From: Prunella strophiata | Lineage: Eukaryota > Chordata > Aves > Passeriformes > Prunellidae | Direction of reading: 5' to 3' | Assembly: GCA_036583965.1 (NCBI GenBank) | Contig: JAZBQD010000015.1 | Location: 21,791,310 to 21,855,309 of the forward strand | DNA: 64,000 nt | Shown: one piece after another, positions 13,296 through 29,200 of the stretch | Position numbering within the stretch: the first letter of the stretch is position 1 | Layout of the letters: each line of letters begins with the position of its first letter | Notes under the pieces: generated by a model | Told to the model about the DNA's origin: nothing | Databases searched by the model: none | Seen by the model: only the letters and a program-made list of their open reading frames with translations | Program-made: the position numbers and the translations under genes

Positions 13296-13366
13296 GGCAC
13301 AGGCAGAGGGCAGAGAGGCAGAGGGCAGTGGGCAGAGGGCAGCAGGCAGCAGGCAGAGAGCAGGCG
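13296..13366 (+). repeat. Imperfect GGCAGAG/GGCAGCA simple repeat
   Basis: A purine-rich stretch of repeated GGCAGAGGGCAGAG-like and GGCAGCAGGCAGCA-like blocks. It is low complexity and has no recognised function. Confidence 0.6.
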
Positions 13367-13544
13367 CTGCTGCGTTAGCGAGGCAGAGTGCACAGTGCAC
13401 TCAGCAGGGACACGGGGCAGTCAGATCACCGTGTGTCCCCTGTGCTGGCACCCCTTGCGGTGCCCAAGGGGTTTATCTTCTCCATCCCGTCCGTAGTTTT
13501 CCCCATCAGCCCTGCGTCAGAAGTGACAGTCCCCAGGGACACTG

Positions 13545-14078
13545 TTCTGGTGACACCCCACCTGAAGTACCGTGCTCAGCTCTGGAGTCCCCAGCACATG
13601 AAGGACACTGACCTGTCTGACCGAGTCCAGAGGAAGCCACCAAGATGATTAGAGGGGTGGAGCTATGGGGAAAGGCTGAGAGAACTGGGATTGTTCAGTC
13701 TGGAAAAGAGAAGGCTTTGGGATGACCTGATTTTGGCCTTCCAGTACCTGAAGGGAACCCACAGAAAAGATGGACAGAGACTTTTTTTTTTTTTTTTTTT
13801 TACAAGAGCATGTACTGCTAGTGACAGGAGAAAGGGGAATGGCTTGAAACAGAGAATAGGTTTACTTTAGATATTGGGAAGAAGCCCTTTACCATGAGGG
13901 TGGTGAAGACACTGGTACAAGTGCTATGGATGCCCCCCAAGCCTGTGAGGTATTCAAGGCCAGGTGGGATGGGGCACTGAGCAACCCTGTCCAGCAGAAG
14001 ATGGCATGGCAGCGGGGCTGGAACGCCGCTTCAGCTTCAAGGTCCCTAGCAATGCAGGCCCTGCTGTGATTCCGTGAC
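13545..14078 (+). mobile_element. CR1-like LINE 3' fragment
   Basis: The stretch follows the layout of a bird CR1 tail. It runs from GTGCTCAGCTCTGGAGTCC through AGTCCAGAGGAAGCCACC, AAGATGATTAGAGGG and CTTCCAGTACCTGAAGGG. It continues with GAGGGTGGTGAAGACACTGG and GTATTCAAGGCCAGGTGGG, and ends close to CTGTGATTCCGTGA. It is 5'-truncated, as is usual for CR1. A run of 20 T (13782-13801) interrupts it where the element normally has only a few T. Identification is from memory of the CR1 consensus. Confidence 0.8.
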
Positions 14079-14224
14079 GGGAGGCTCAGGCCGCTGCGGC
14101 TCTTCCCGCATCAGCACCTGAAGCCTTCCGCGAGCCTGTGATGCGCAAAACGCGTTCAAAGCCGCTCTGCGGAACGGCGGCGGGGATAGGAAGGGGCGGG
14201 AGCCAGCACCTGACGGAGACACCG

Positions 14225-14402
14225 CAGCCGGGCCCCAACCCCGAGGCCCCGAGCCCCCGCAGCCGGGCCCTATGTCCGAGGCCGGGCCCATCCCGCAGCC
14301 GGCCCACTATGCCCCGCAGCCGGGCCGCCCCGAGGCCCCATCATCGAGGCCGGGCCCCATCCCCGAGCCCGGGCCCCATCCCCGCAGCCGGGCCCGGGCC
14401 GC
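14225..14402 (+). repeat. Imperfect GC-rich tandem repeat in the CpG island
   Basis: Repeated CCGCAGCCGGGCC and CCGAGGCCGGGCC blocks at irregular spacing, mixed with CCCCATCCCCGAG spacers. It lies about 250-425 bp upstream of the RPL30 start site, inside the CpG island. The open frames that cross it are a by-product of composition. Confidence 0.6.
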
Positions 14403-14599
14403 GCAGGCCGCGCCCGCCCCTCGCCCGAGCCCCACACGGCCGCCAGCAGCGTCCCCCGTCCAGCCAGGCCCCGCCCACATAGACTCATGCCCCGCCCCCT
14501 CTCAGCGTGGTCCCGCCCACACGGGCAAGGCCCCGCCCCGCCCGGGTCCGCCGCGGCTCGGGCGCGTTGCCCGCCGTGGGGCGCGGTGCGGAGTGCGCG

Positions 14600-14691
14600 G
14601 CTCTCGCGAGAGCTGCCGCGGGCTTGGCGCGGGGCTCGCCGGGAGCTCGCTCCTTTTCTGGCGGCCCGGCCATCTTGGCGGCGCGTCTGCG
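14600..14691 (+). promoter_or_regulatory. RPL30: RPL30 core promoter and non-coding exon 1
   Basis: There is a 12-bp perfect palindrome CTCTCGCGAGAG at 14601-14612. It contains TCTCGCGAGA, a known housekeeping and ribosomal-protein promoter element. About 40-50 bp downstream lies a pyrimidine tract, CTCCTTTTCTGGC, at about 14650-14662. This fits a 5' TOP start site, the mTOR-responsive signature of ribosomal protein mRNAs. CCATCTTGG at 14670-14678 is a YY1 motif read on the other strand, often found just downstream of ribosomal-protein start sites. Exon 1 ends at 14691, followed by GTGAGC. No TATA box is visible. The start site itself is inferred. Confidence 0.75.
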
Positions 14692-14779
14692 GTGAGCGGG
14701 GCCGGGCCGGGGGCGCGGGGGCCGCTGCGGGCGCTGCTGCCGGGTTCTGACCGCTCCCCTCCATCCCCCTGTGTTCCAG

Positions 14780-14809
14780 GTACCGCCCGACCCCGCGCGA
14801 GGCAGCAAC

Positions 14810-14830
<21 letters not shown>
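14780..14830 (+). other. RPL30: RPL30 exon 2 (5'UTR end plus first 7 codons)
   Basis: The acceptor TTCCAG ends at 14779 and the donor GTGAGT starts at 14831. The ATG at 14810 sits in GCAACATGG and opens MVAAKKT, the conserved eL30 start. Confidence 0.95.
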
Positions 14831-18324
<3,494 letters not shown>

Positions 18325-18348
18325 ATGCTGTAAAGGTGTTATTTCTAC

Positions 18349-18354
18349 AATAAA
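18349..18354 (+). terminator. RPL30: RPL30 polyadenylation signal
   Basis: AATAAA lies 25 nt after the stop codon. This gives the very short 3'UTR typical of ribosomal protein genes. Cleavage is expected near 18370. Confidence 0.9.
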
Positions 18355-18379
18355 ACTGGTTACAGATCTCTTTTAAAGA

Positions 18380-19890
18380 AAAATTTGTATTATACTTTTG
18401 TTGGTTTTAGGGAACAAACTATATAAATGAAGATTCATTACCACTGCTGTGCTTCTTGTTCTGTTAGAAATAACCTTCACATGGCAAAATTTCTTTCAAA
18501 ATGCCTTTCTTTCTGCAGGCATTGTGGATCTTAAGAGGTAAGTGAAGGAAAGCTTGATCATGGCAAGTATGGTGCCAAATCCCAGCGGGCTGAGGCTTCC
18601 TTAGTGTTTGCTTTTGGAGTGCTAATGCAAACACAAGGCATAATTTAAGGGACAGTAGCAAATTTGGGCTATTGGTGGGGAACCCCAAAGGTTTACTTAT
18701 ATTAAATATTTCACACAGTTTTTACCAAGTGAATCAAGTGCTAATGTGCATTAGTCCCTTTGTCTTTTCCTTCCAAGAGTACATATCTGTAAAAGGACAA
18801 ACAGGATATAGCTTCTAGATGTGTAACATACACTTTCAGTAAGATACCAGTTAATTTCACAGAGCTGTTTTTAAATCAGTAGCCTTTTTTGAGTTTTCTG
18901 AAGATATTGGAGACAGATGAGCTGGTGTTCTCAAGTCACAATTGCTGAGAATGTCAGTCTCTTAAGAGATTTGTGCCTGTTTTGTTTGAGACCATGACTG
19001 CAGGGTGTTCCTTGTTACTAGGGATTGTTGAGGTGCCAGTGATTTTCTGACATGGTAAAAGCAAACACCTAATGAAAATCAAAATGTACCTGTAACCTTG
19101 CAGAATTTGAAAGTATGCCAAAGCACAAGGTATGTTTAAAAGCTTGCTGTTGTATGTCCATGCACACTCACCAGCTTGTCTGAGATCACTTAATCACTTA
19201 AGTTTTGCTGCAACTACTTGTGTTATAAAATGAATGAAGTTTGGTGTTTCCATTTGGAGATAGTCAAGAGGCAAACTCCAAGGTGTGTCAGAGCAAAGGA
19301 GGAAGTGCTGGTATATTTACCTATTAAACCACAGATCTGGATGAGTTGCAGTCAAGGGAAGGGAGTGAGACTTGAAAACACTTCAGGTGGCCAGAATAGA
19401 AGCAGTTTGCTGCTTTTTTGTGTTTTAGTGTTTAACGGGTGTGCAGCTAGCTGAATTGACCAAGTAATGCTTTCAGAATTAATATACTACTTGCGTTCAG
19501 GAAAGTTAGAGAATCAGTGAATATTGACCAAAGGATAGCAGGGAAAAGTTGGGTAATCTGTACATAATATGGAAAAGTTTTGAAATTTTGAGTTGTGATG
19601 CCCTGATAATCCAGCAGACTTCCCACTTTGATAATTTAATTCCATCACAGTTTAAACACAAATGTGTAACTATATTTTTACTTCCTACTGATTCCAGTAG
19701 TAACTCTGGTTTGAAGAATCCAACTTAAGCCTAATGACTGTGAATTCTATCTCACTTGTTCTATGTCTGTCTATACATAGAACTATATATATACACACAG
19801 ACTGTGTGCTTAAAATACCAGGAGTGGAGGTGGGAAATACAAAAAAGCAAGTCAAATTCATACCCTAAAAATACTACAAAACATGGAGGT
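18380..19890. other. Convergent intergenic gap between RPL30 and MATN2
   Basis: About 1.5 kb between the two predicted poly(A) sites. No exon or repeat was recognised. If MATN2 also uses a distal poly(A) site, some of this may be 3'UTR. Confidence 0.5.
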
Positions 19891-19913
19891 TTCATTTCAA
19901 AAAATAACAGCAT

Positions 19914-19919
19914 TTTATT
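19914..19919 (-). terminator. MATN2: MATN2 candidate polyadenylation signal
   Basis: AATAAA on the minus strand (TTTATT on plus), about 256 nt beyond the MATN2 stop codon. It is the first good signal downstream and implies a 3'UTR of roughly 280 nt. Further sites downstream cannot be excluded. Confidence 0.6.
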
Positions 19920-20174
19920 ATTTTGCATAGCTTATTTCAGTTGTTCTGCTTAATTAGAACTTCTGCTAGTTACTAAATTGTTTATATAAAATTGTCAACA
20001 TTTCTTATCTGCAATCAATGCAAGACAACACATGGCATATAAATGCAAGGATCCAGAATATTCTTTTCAACTTCAGACACAAAGATGTTATTTTACTTTG
20101 AACCAGTTTAAGAAAATAGCTCTGACACATTTGTACGTATAAATATACAGTGTAGTGTACACTTAAAATTCTGA

Positions 20175-20227
20175 TCAGTATTTTAGTCTGTTTTCCAAGT
20201 CTTCCATTCTCTTTGTCATTTCTTCCA
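20175..20227 (-). CDS. MATN2: MATN2 last exon: end of coiled coil and stop
   Basis: 53 nt encoding [16 protein letters not shown] and a TGA stop (20177-20175). Its leucine is split with the previous exon. It continues the C-terminal heptad pattern (L, M, M, L, L) that trimerises or tetramerises matrilins. The sequence is nearly that of mammalian matrilin-2, which ends in a similar ENRLRYR. The acceptor is an AC dinucleotide (20229-20228) preceded by a U12 branch site, not AG. Confidence 0.92.
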
Positions 20228-23200
20228 GTAGATAAAAGTTAAGGAAAGGAAAGCTACTGATAGCATGCATTACTAGAAAAAGTCAGCTACCTGATTGCTA
20301 TGGTCCATAAACATTCCCTTGTTTCTCCTCTTTGACTCCCAGTAGTTTCTCATACAATATTCCCCTATATTTTCTTGTTCTGATTTGATCAGCTGAGTTG
20401 AGAAAGCTGTGTGAAGCCCCATTCCTTAACAGGCATACCATGTCATGGAGTTCAGACTGTAGTTTATTAAATAGGCTAGTTCTACAAATGGATTGCTTTT
20501 CTCTATTTTAAAGGGAGGGTAAATATTTAGTTAATGCTGTTTAAAAACTGTTTTATTTAATCATACGGAGAACTGCACATAACTAACAGTAGATTGTAGA
20601 ACTGTGGGGCTCTGAGACCCTGGTAAGAATGTCTGCTCCTCATGATCTGTTCCTGTCCATAGTTGTGACAGTGGTTTCCAGACAGTGGAATAGAGCACAA
20701 CAAACTCCATGGCATCTAGGGCTGGTTCCATTTACAGTAAGAACCTGTAGCAATGCAAAGTAGTGTACAGCATCCCTTTCCTGATAAGCACTTCCAGTTG
20801 GCAGGAATGCTGTCTCCTGCAGGAAGGTGTTGGACCAGTACTGTTTACTTCAACCCCTCTCTCTGAGTGCCATGGAGAGGCTGCAGCCAGGGGAAGATGA
20901 GAGGAAGAGGAGGCCTAGCATCAAGTGAGATCTGAAGGCACTGAGATCTACCTCAGAAGGATGAATTTGCTGCACCCCACTCCTTGCTTGTTTGACTAGA
21001 GTCTTGATTTCAACATTTTAAGGTCTTACACAAGGGAAGATGGAGAACTGGGCATATAAATTGGGATCTTTGACACATTGCTGTTAGGAATTTTTTAGGG
21101 CAGACAGGCAAATAGAATTTGGCCTCTTGAGTTTGGCCAGAACAGCCACGTGTACTGTCCCCCCACACTGACAGCAGGAAAATCTCTTGCTAGTAAGGAG
21201 CAAGAGTGGGTATCCTGCTTCTGTGAGTGTCCAGTCAGCCTGGACTTGGGTTTGGTAATTTCTCATCTGTCTGCTGTGGCAAGGGTACTCTGCATAGGAG
21301 CACCATGTAAACTGCATTTTCAACAGCCATATTTCTCAAGTGTTCACAGAGGCAAAGTTGGAGCAGTGAAACTGCACTCAGCTTACTGATAGAAGTGAAT
21401 GTAGCTGGACACAAAACAGTTTGGACTGGTCCCTCTAAATTTGTATTGTGTAACTGGAGCTACTTTTGTAGCCAGTTCTTCCTCCCCCACCCCCCAGATC
21501 TCTGGATGAGCACTAGCCAGCAGTCTGCAGTTACCAAGGGCTAGTGTATCACCTCACACCTGAGCTGCTCTTGAGATAAGGCAGAGAAATGAGGTTTGTA
21601 ATAAAGAGGAAACTGGATGGTTCATACTCTTCAAAGCAGTGGCTGCACAGCTCTGCTCTGAGGAAGTGTTTAGCACTGTTCCTATCAAAATTCCTGGTCT
21701 GGTTCAGTGTTGATGGGTTTTCTTTCCATCACCTTGATCTACTGGAGTAAAATCACAGGGTTGCCTGCTCAAATGGTAAAGAAAAAAAGCACAGGTTGCT
21801 AAGCTTCTAAGCTTAGTAACTAAGTTCTTTGATTGGGTAAGCTGAGAGTTCCTCACAGCCCAGCCTCAGGAGATTGCAGTAAAGAGCTTCTGAAGGGGCA
21901 AGATTTGGACTTTTTTCTTGTCAGCATGTAGGTTGGAATGCTGCATGTCATGTAACACTTAAGGATGTGGGGAATTACCTAGAAATTTTTCTCCAAAGTT
22001 GTTTGAAGAAGTCCTGTCAGAGCAGTATGTATGTTGATGAGCATTTGGAGCACCTAGCGATAACCTTACACGATGGCTTTCTCCTTCTTTATGAAATCTG
22101 CTTTGCATGGAGCAATTTAATCAGGTGATTAGAACATAATTCCTTAAAATGTCTGCCAAAGGATTCAGTTGGGAAGGTGGGAGAGAGGCTGGCTGCTGCA
22201 GGGAAGGTCTGAACTGGTAGGCAGTGTTCTTCATCAGGTTACCAGCCACGGAGGGCTCTGCTTGCCTCCCTCTGGGCAGACTGTTCACAGTCTGAAGCTG
22301 TTCTAGGAAGCAGAGTGATGAGCTGTTGGTATCACTGCACTCTTCTGTGCAGAGAGTAAGTGCTTACTGCTCTCACACACAGTTACACAACTCAAGTAGA
22401 AGATGTCTTCTTAGTGTTTATTTGAATAGAAGCAGCAGCTTTCATGAAGAAAATGAGAATTTGCTGCATAAATAGTGCATGATGAGTTGTACTGCCAGTT
22501 TGGTGCTGTTGTTTCCTGAGATATGGATATTGCAGGCCGTGTAAAGGCTGCTGCACTAGCAACTCCCTTGAAACAGACTAACTGGGCAGCAGAAGCTACT
22601 GATCTGCACTTTGCTAACTTTTATCTGCATTTTTTTAAATGCAAGATTAACCAAACCTGAGTCCTCTGATTTCCTCGTCATCTAGAGTATGGTTTTAAAT
22701 GACTCACTGCATATGGTGCCTCACCAAGGAGTTCAGCAGGGAAACATCTCCTGTACTCTAACACCTGTAGCCAGTAAATGCTATTTCAGTAGCATGTGAA
22801 TAAGTAAAACCCAAAGCAAAGCATGTTAGTCTTGAATTTGACCAGTTGTTTCTTTGCTGTTGCTGAAGGTGTTTAGTGTAAGGGGTTATTAAAATTGAAG
22901 ATGCTTGTTAATATTTTGATCCCTTCTATGAAGGAGAAGCAGATTAAAAGTTAAAGACCTTGCTTCTTGGAAACTATTATGTAGCTTAGATTTTCATTAC
23001 AATAAACTGATTTTAGCTATGGAGGCAGTTCAGACTTGATGCAGAAATGTAGTTTGTTTTAACCTGCCTTTCTTATCTTACCTGTAAGAAACAGTTACTC
23101 AGAAAGGATATATCGCTGGGTGAGTTTTCTTACTTCACTGGTTGCATAGTTCTGGAATGTCACAAGGTTTTCACATTTGCACTGGTCATTATCTTTTGAA

Positions 23201-26200
23201 GGCTTTTGCTGAAAAACAGAAACACTTAAGTACAGGCTAAATGCTGAATAAATTGAATAGGATGGGAGGAAATGACAAGGAATTATAAATGCAGAAGCAG
23301 GTTTAATACAGTGTCCTGTTCTCAAAACAGGTCAACATCCCAAGGAACGCCCTGAGGCAGATTCTGTCAGTACTGGAAAACAGTACACAATGTGTTGTCC
23401 TCCATGTTCAAAGAACAGTCTGTGTTACTTCTAAACAAAGGGAACCCAATTACCTGTTGTTGAGTGGATCTGACTGTCTTCAAAAAGATACCTGTGGTGT
23501 ACTGCAAGATGTGGACAGTCAATGACATCTGTGATGGCTATTGTGGTTGATTCAGGTCCTGCAGGAAACCCCCCCAAAACTCTAAAAATCAGACCCACTA
23601 AATTATAATTTTATTTTTTTTTCTACTCACATGCACTGAGTTCTCCCTAATTAGTAGTAATCTCACTAATTGCAGTGAGGATCATTCAAGGAAAGGATTA
23701 GGGATACAAAGATATGAAGGAACCAGGCTGTTAGGCTGTATTTACTGTATACACGAATTAAAGTTGTGGGTTGCAGAACTGAAAGGGAATTGTGAAGGTT
23801 CCTGTGAAAAACAAGTGATTGAAAGCTGAACATGCTAAAGTGTCAAGCACAGTGTTGAAATACAAGCTTCCCCATGAAGTATTTCATTCAGATGATGTAA
23901 GAAGCATGCAGCCATGCTTTTGTTACAGTGAATCTCCATTTGTCACATTGCAGGGTGACTCGGAGGGGTGAGGAGGCAGGGACATGGGATAAACCATTTT
24001 AGCTGAATTGTGAGAGTTCTCTACAGAAGGCAGCATGAAAAGGCAGCAGGAGAGGACACTTGAGTTAAAACAGCCAACCTGAAGGCTGTGGACCAGTCTT
24101 ATGAATCCTCCCAGATGATGCATCCTGCTGGTGGGGTGACTCTTTCAAGGCTGGTAGATAGAAATTTCCAAAGGAAATTATATCACAAAAGGAGCAATAA
24201 AAATGTTCACATTCCCTACAACTGGAGATGTTTCTTGCCAGTAGCTTGATATTTGTCTCTCATAGTACATGGAGAATGCCTCATACCTGTGCAATTTAGA
24301 AGAGGTCCAGTGTTGATGGAAACTCCACAACTTGCCTTTCAACTCAGACTATCAGAAAAATTCCTCCAAACCCAGAAGTGATTATTTAATAATAGTGAAG
24401 CAATCTGAAATGACAGCAATCTACTTTGTGTCCTACAGTGAAAATCCTTTCATGTTTCATTATCATCCATCATCCTTTGGAGTGAAATGAATAAGAATAT
24501 TGCTTGGAGAAAGAAAAAGGTTCTTCCTGTCCTTCAGTTTTCTTCTTTAAAATGGGAAATACTGATCAGGGAGTTGGGAGTTTTTAGGGAAGAAGAAGGG
24601 TGCAGCAGAGTCTATTTGATACACTACAGTTGTAAGCAAAAATACAGATTTCTAATTGATGAAGCACAGCCTTTAAAATGTAAGGACTTATTTCAGAGTC
24701 CATGCCTCGATCTTTTTAGTCAAGAGATTGAGAGGAAACAGAAACCCGTTTGGAGGTAGAACCTCAGCCATAGTGTGCCCTGCCCTTTTCTTGCCGCCAG
24801 AGGGCAAGTGTGGAGGCAGCTGCGGTAGGAAATGAACACTTCACCTTCCACTGACTCCGGAGCCCTTCCTGGCCCACATGAGCTGAAGAGTGGGTGTTTA
24901 ACAACTGCACGACGTGACCGATGGTGCCAGCGTGAAGGAGCATCTGGGACCTTTCAGAGCTCCTTCCCTGAAAGTGAATGCATGGAGGTAAAAGGTAACT
25001 TGCCTGATATGCCATGAAGATGCAGTAGGGAGGTGGAAGATGCTTCTGTGACATCCAGGTTTGCTATAACTATTAGGGTCCCTGCTGGTTTAGTCAGTTT
25101 TGACAGATGCATATAGCTGTGCTAAGTTGCACTGGGAAGGAGATGAGGCTCTTTTGAGTGGAGGTTGGAATTACTGAGCATGAATATCAGGGAAGAACAG
25201 ATGAGTGGTTGAAAAAGGAGACCAGAGATCAGGCAACAGAGCTACAATATCTATATAGAGAGATGCAGATATAGATATTTCATGTATATAGATGCATAGG
25301 AACCAGCTGCTGGAAGGAACTCAGATTTTGGAGAAGAGCTCAGGGAAGAGAGGTGTGGGATGAGATCACAAGGGAATGAAATGAAATCAACTTGATCACT
25401 GAAGAACAATCAAGTGGGAACAAGGATGGTGAACATTTCTGTTGTAGGAGTGATGGAGCAGGTAAGATGAATCTTGAGTGTTTGACCCTGGGTAATGACC
25501 TGCTCTAGAAGTTGTTCAGGAGCTGCAAGCTAATGAGGGGGTTGTTTAGGAAGGGCAGAGGAACTGACCTGAAATGTTTGAGTTTTGGACACTGGGCTGG
25601 TATGGACACGTAATTAGGGACAGAAAAATGACAGATGCACTAGTAGAGGTGTGGCAGGAGGTCTTCAGTTTGGAATAGAAATCGGGCATTTAAGAAACTC
25701 CTCTTCAGGCTTCAGAAACCAGTTGGGGTTCTAAGATTTCTGATCGCATTGCCTCTGTGAAGCTGAATAAACACACATGTAGTGACAGAGGCTGATCACC
25801 CTGAATCCCTTGGTGAAGTCAGTGCAATGAATAAATTTGTTGGGGAACAATGCTTAAGTTGGATGTTAGATTTTAGTATTCTGTTTTGTAACAAAACACA
25901 GGTAATTTGTTAGGAGGGGCCTGTGAGAAAGTGTCATCAGAAGCAGTGTCTGAATATTTGCTGAAGTGATAACGATCCACAATCTGGAAGGAGAACAGAA
26001 TGTTAACCAGCTGGCTGCTGAGTACTGTCATCTGATCTGGGCTGGGGTCTTGTGACAAAAATAGTATACGACCATGTAATTACAAGCTCCCACAATGCTC
26101 ATGCCCAGAGCTGAAGCTGCAATCATATTGAGTACATATTATGTATGACATTGCTGGAGCCTCGTTAGTGCTTCCAGTCAGATGAGAAATTAACATTAAC

Positions 26201-29200
26201 CAAGGCAGTGAATGGGAACCTTCCGACTGAATTCCTTCCAATAAGAGGCAAGAGGAAAAGAAAACCCTCCTTTTTTTTGCCTTTACGACCAGTCATCAAG
26301 AATAATTAATAGTAATCAGCAGCTATTTTACGAGGCAGATGTTTTCTTGCAGAATAAAAGAAAAAAGCCTAACCCCCAAAAAAACATTTGGAGGGCTTCT
26401 ACTTTAGCTGGAAACATGCAGTGCATCCACAGCTGGGACTAGGCATGAGAAACTCTGTCAGTGGAATCCATGAGGACAGGATCTCCCAATGTCCTCAGAA
26501 GACCTCAGCTAAGGACCAAAGCTGGAGTAAATATAAAAGTCATTGCTATTGCAAAGGAGGAGAAAAAATGTGCTGTATACAACAGAAGGAATAATAAAAA
26601 AAAGAACTTTTAGATTGCATAACAGGTTTGGAGGCAGAATTTCTGGTGGAGTGAGCTGATGAGTAATAGGTAGTTCTGGAGTGTCCAGAAAAACAAGGCT
26701 GGGTCAGTCCTCAGTTCCCAGGTGTGAGGCATTCATTGCCTTTTGTTGAGAGAGGGGGAGGACAGAAGCTGAAGCACCAATGCTGCCCAGTTACTGGAGG
26801 TGTAGACAAGAAACTGCCACAAAGGGGCAGGATTTACTAATTTTTTCATATTGTAAATAATGTAGTTAAAAAAGGAAAAAATTTGTGGTTGCTAACCACT
26901 GTTGTGGGTACCTGAAGGATGCATTTCCATCACTGAGCTCTGGGGTTTGCTGGTCAGTGAGAGTTATTATACTGGGGTTTGCTAATGAGTGAGAATTATT
27001 GTTCTGGCTGCCAGATAGTTTTGGGTTTGGCTTTTCCAAAAGCTTTTAAGATGACATGCTGTCATTGGAAGATTATCTGCCTAATAAAGTTAATTGAACT
27101 GATTTGGTTTTACATTATCATAGTATTTAGTATTTCAGGAAGGTAAAACTAGGACTTCTTAGGATTGAAGGATAAAGAGTATGTAAGCTAAGAAACATCC
27201 TCAAAGTCTTTTTTACAGATTCTTTCTTGAGATCTGTGTAAAGAAATGTCCTGCAGCTAATTTTATACAATAATGTAAAAGAAAAAAAAAAGAAAAAAAA
27301 AAAAAAGGCAAAATCTGTTTGCATTTAATTCCAAGATAAACAACCAGAGAAAAGCTAGTGAAAATTAAATAATCTTGCACAATTCTAGTCTTATGACTAA
27401 CATAATTCCCTGTGTTGTTTCTGAATTTTGCTTCAGGTACCAGTTTGAATGTCCAAAAAAGTACTGAGCCTTGGGAATGTGTTAGTGGGAGAGATATGCT
27501 GTCCTCTCTCTGGCTCCATAGCTTTCATCTCAGCTCAGATTCCCCCTTCCCCTTTCAAAACTTCATCTGGGAATGTTTATATACAAGCTGCTTGTTCCAG
27601 GGTGAAGAAGGGTGCTTTTGAAACAAACCTTTCCACATTTGTGTAGTAAAACTCAGAGCTTATGCATAACTGAAATCCACTCTTTGTAGCTGTGAATGTA
27701 TGTTCAATGATCTATTTTTAGCCTATAAATACACACAACAGCTCTTGATGAGTTATTTTGCTGTGGTTTAGGTTTTTGCTGCTGCTCTTAGGACTTCTTT
27801 TAAAATTCTCATTAAGGTATTACAAATCCCAGATTATTTTCCCACATTCCTAATGAAATAGATCATGTTTATTGGTGGAGTGGGGTTCATTGCATGGCTG
27901 ACTCAACTGGGAAATAGAAAAGAGAAGAAGCAATTGATTCTTCAAGGCATAGAATTGTACATCTTATGCAACCTTCATGAAAATAAAGGGAAGATAATTA
28001 CTAATACATTTACCCAGTGATGGATTAATAGTATATATTCTTCATGTATTAAAGGGCTGAAAAATCCACAAAGCAAAACACCTGAAAACATTTACTTCTA
28101 TCTCAAGGAAAATGGGATTTTGTTACCTTCACAGATTTGGGCTCTTAGCTCTTCACTTATGTCCTCCAGAGCTGTGAAATCCTCAGCATAGAAGAGATGT
28201 TTATATGATGGCTCAGAAGCAATTTCCAACAGTTCCTCTTCAATTGCTTTTCCTATTCCAATAGCATAGATTATTATACCTGGATTCAAAAGAAATTGCA
28301 CATACTTATTATTTCAGCAGTTCTAATTCTAAGCACTTGTTCACCCATGAAGGGAAAATAAGAGAGAAAGGGAGAGCCCAAGAAATGTATATTCTATGTA
28401 ACTTTAAAATCAGTGAAGAGGCTTAATATGCTTTAATTACTGGGAGATTTGCAGAAACTCTCTTGTTTGCTGTAATTTGACATACAGTTTTTGTGTTAAA
28501 GGGATGACACTTGCCTGGCCACTACTGATAGTAAATGGTCCTAGAAAGAGTGTTACAAACAGTCCAAGACAATCACACAGTTCAGCCTCACAATTGCACT
28601 GCAAGTCCCTGGTTTATTTGTGTCTGTAGGGTATATGCAGTGCAGGGTTTATGGGAAAACCTGTTATATATTAGCAAATGGGGCAGAATCCTGAAAGATG
28701 GCAGTAATTTTTCAGAAAAACTACTTAAGTGTTTCATTGAAATCCTCAGAACACAATGAAACTTGATTCTTGCTCTCTAAGGGGCACTAACAGGCTGGAA
28801 GGCCCACATAGGAGGGTAAGAATGGGAAAATAAGAAATTTATGGGGCTAGGAAAGAAAAGGCCTCACAACAGGGATGCTCAGGACAAGTATTTCCACAGC
28901 AGAGGATGCTAGGGAGAAGGTAAGTGAGGATGTGTAGTTTTCTTAACTCTGGAGGCAGGGAAGGAGGAAGTGGTTCAGAGCCCTCTCACCAGATAGATTT
29001 TAAACAAGCAATAACTACAAAACACTAGAGGTCTTCAATAATTTCCTTTTTCAGCAGTTATGTTTTTATGCTCATGAGCATATGATCTGATACAACAGTT
29101 CTCTTTATATCAGTTCTGGCTCAGAAAGTGCCCACAACAAGTACTGATTTTGTCATTCATAAGTACAGCTATGAGCTTCACAAATCTTATATGATTCAAG

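Noticed and set aside
5446..13540. Search for ERICH5 or another gene upstream of RPL30
   Set aside because: No spliceable exon with recognisable protein content was found. The open frames are short and unconnected.
27902..27990. Possible missing MATN2 exon after a strong pyrimidine tract ending in CAG near 27910
   Set aside because: In the required phase it meets TGA after six codons, and the other frames do not match the phase left by VWA2.
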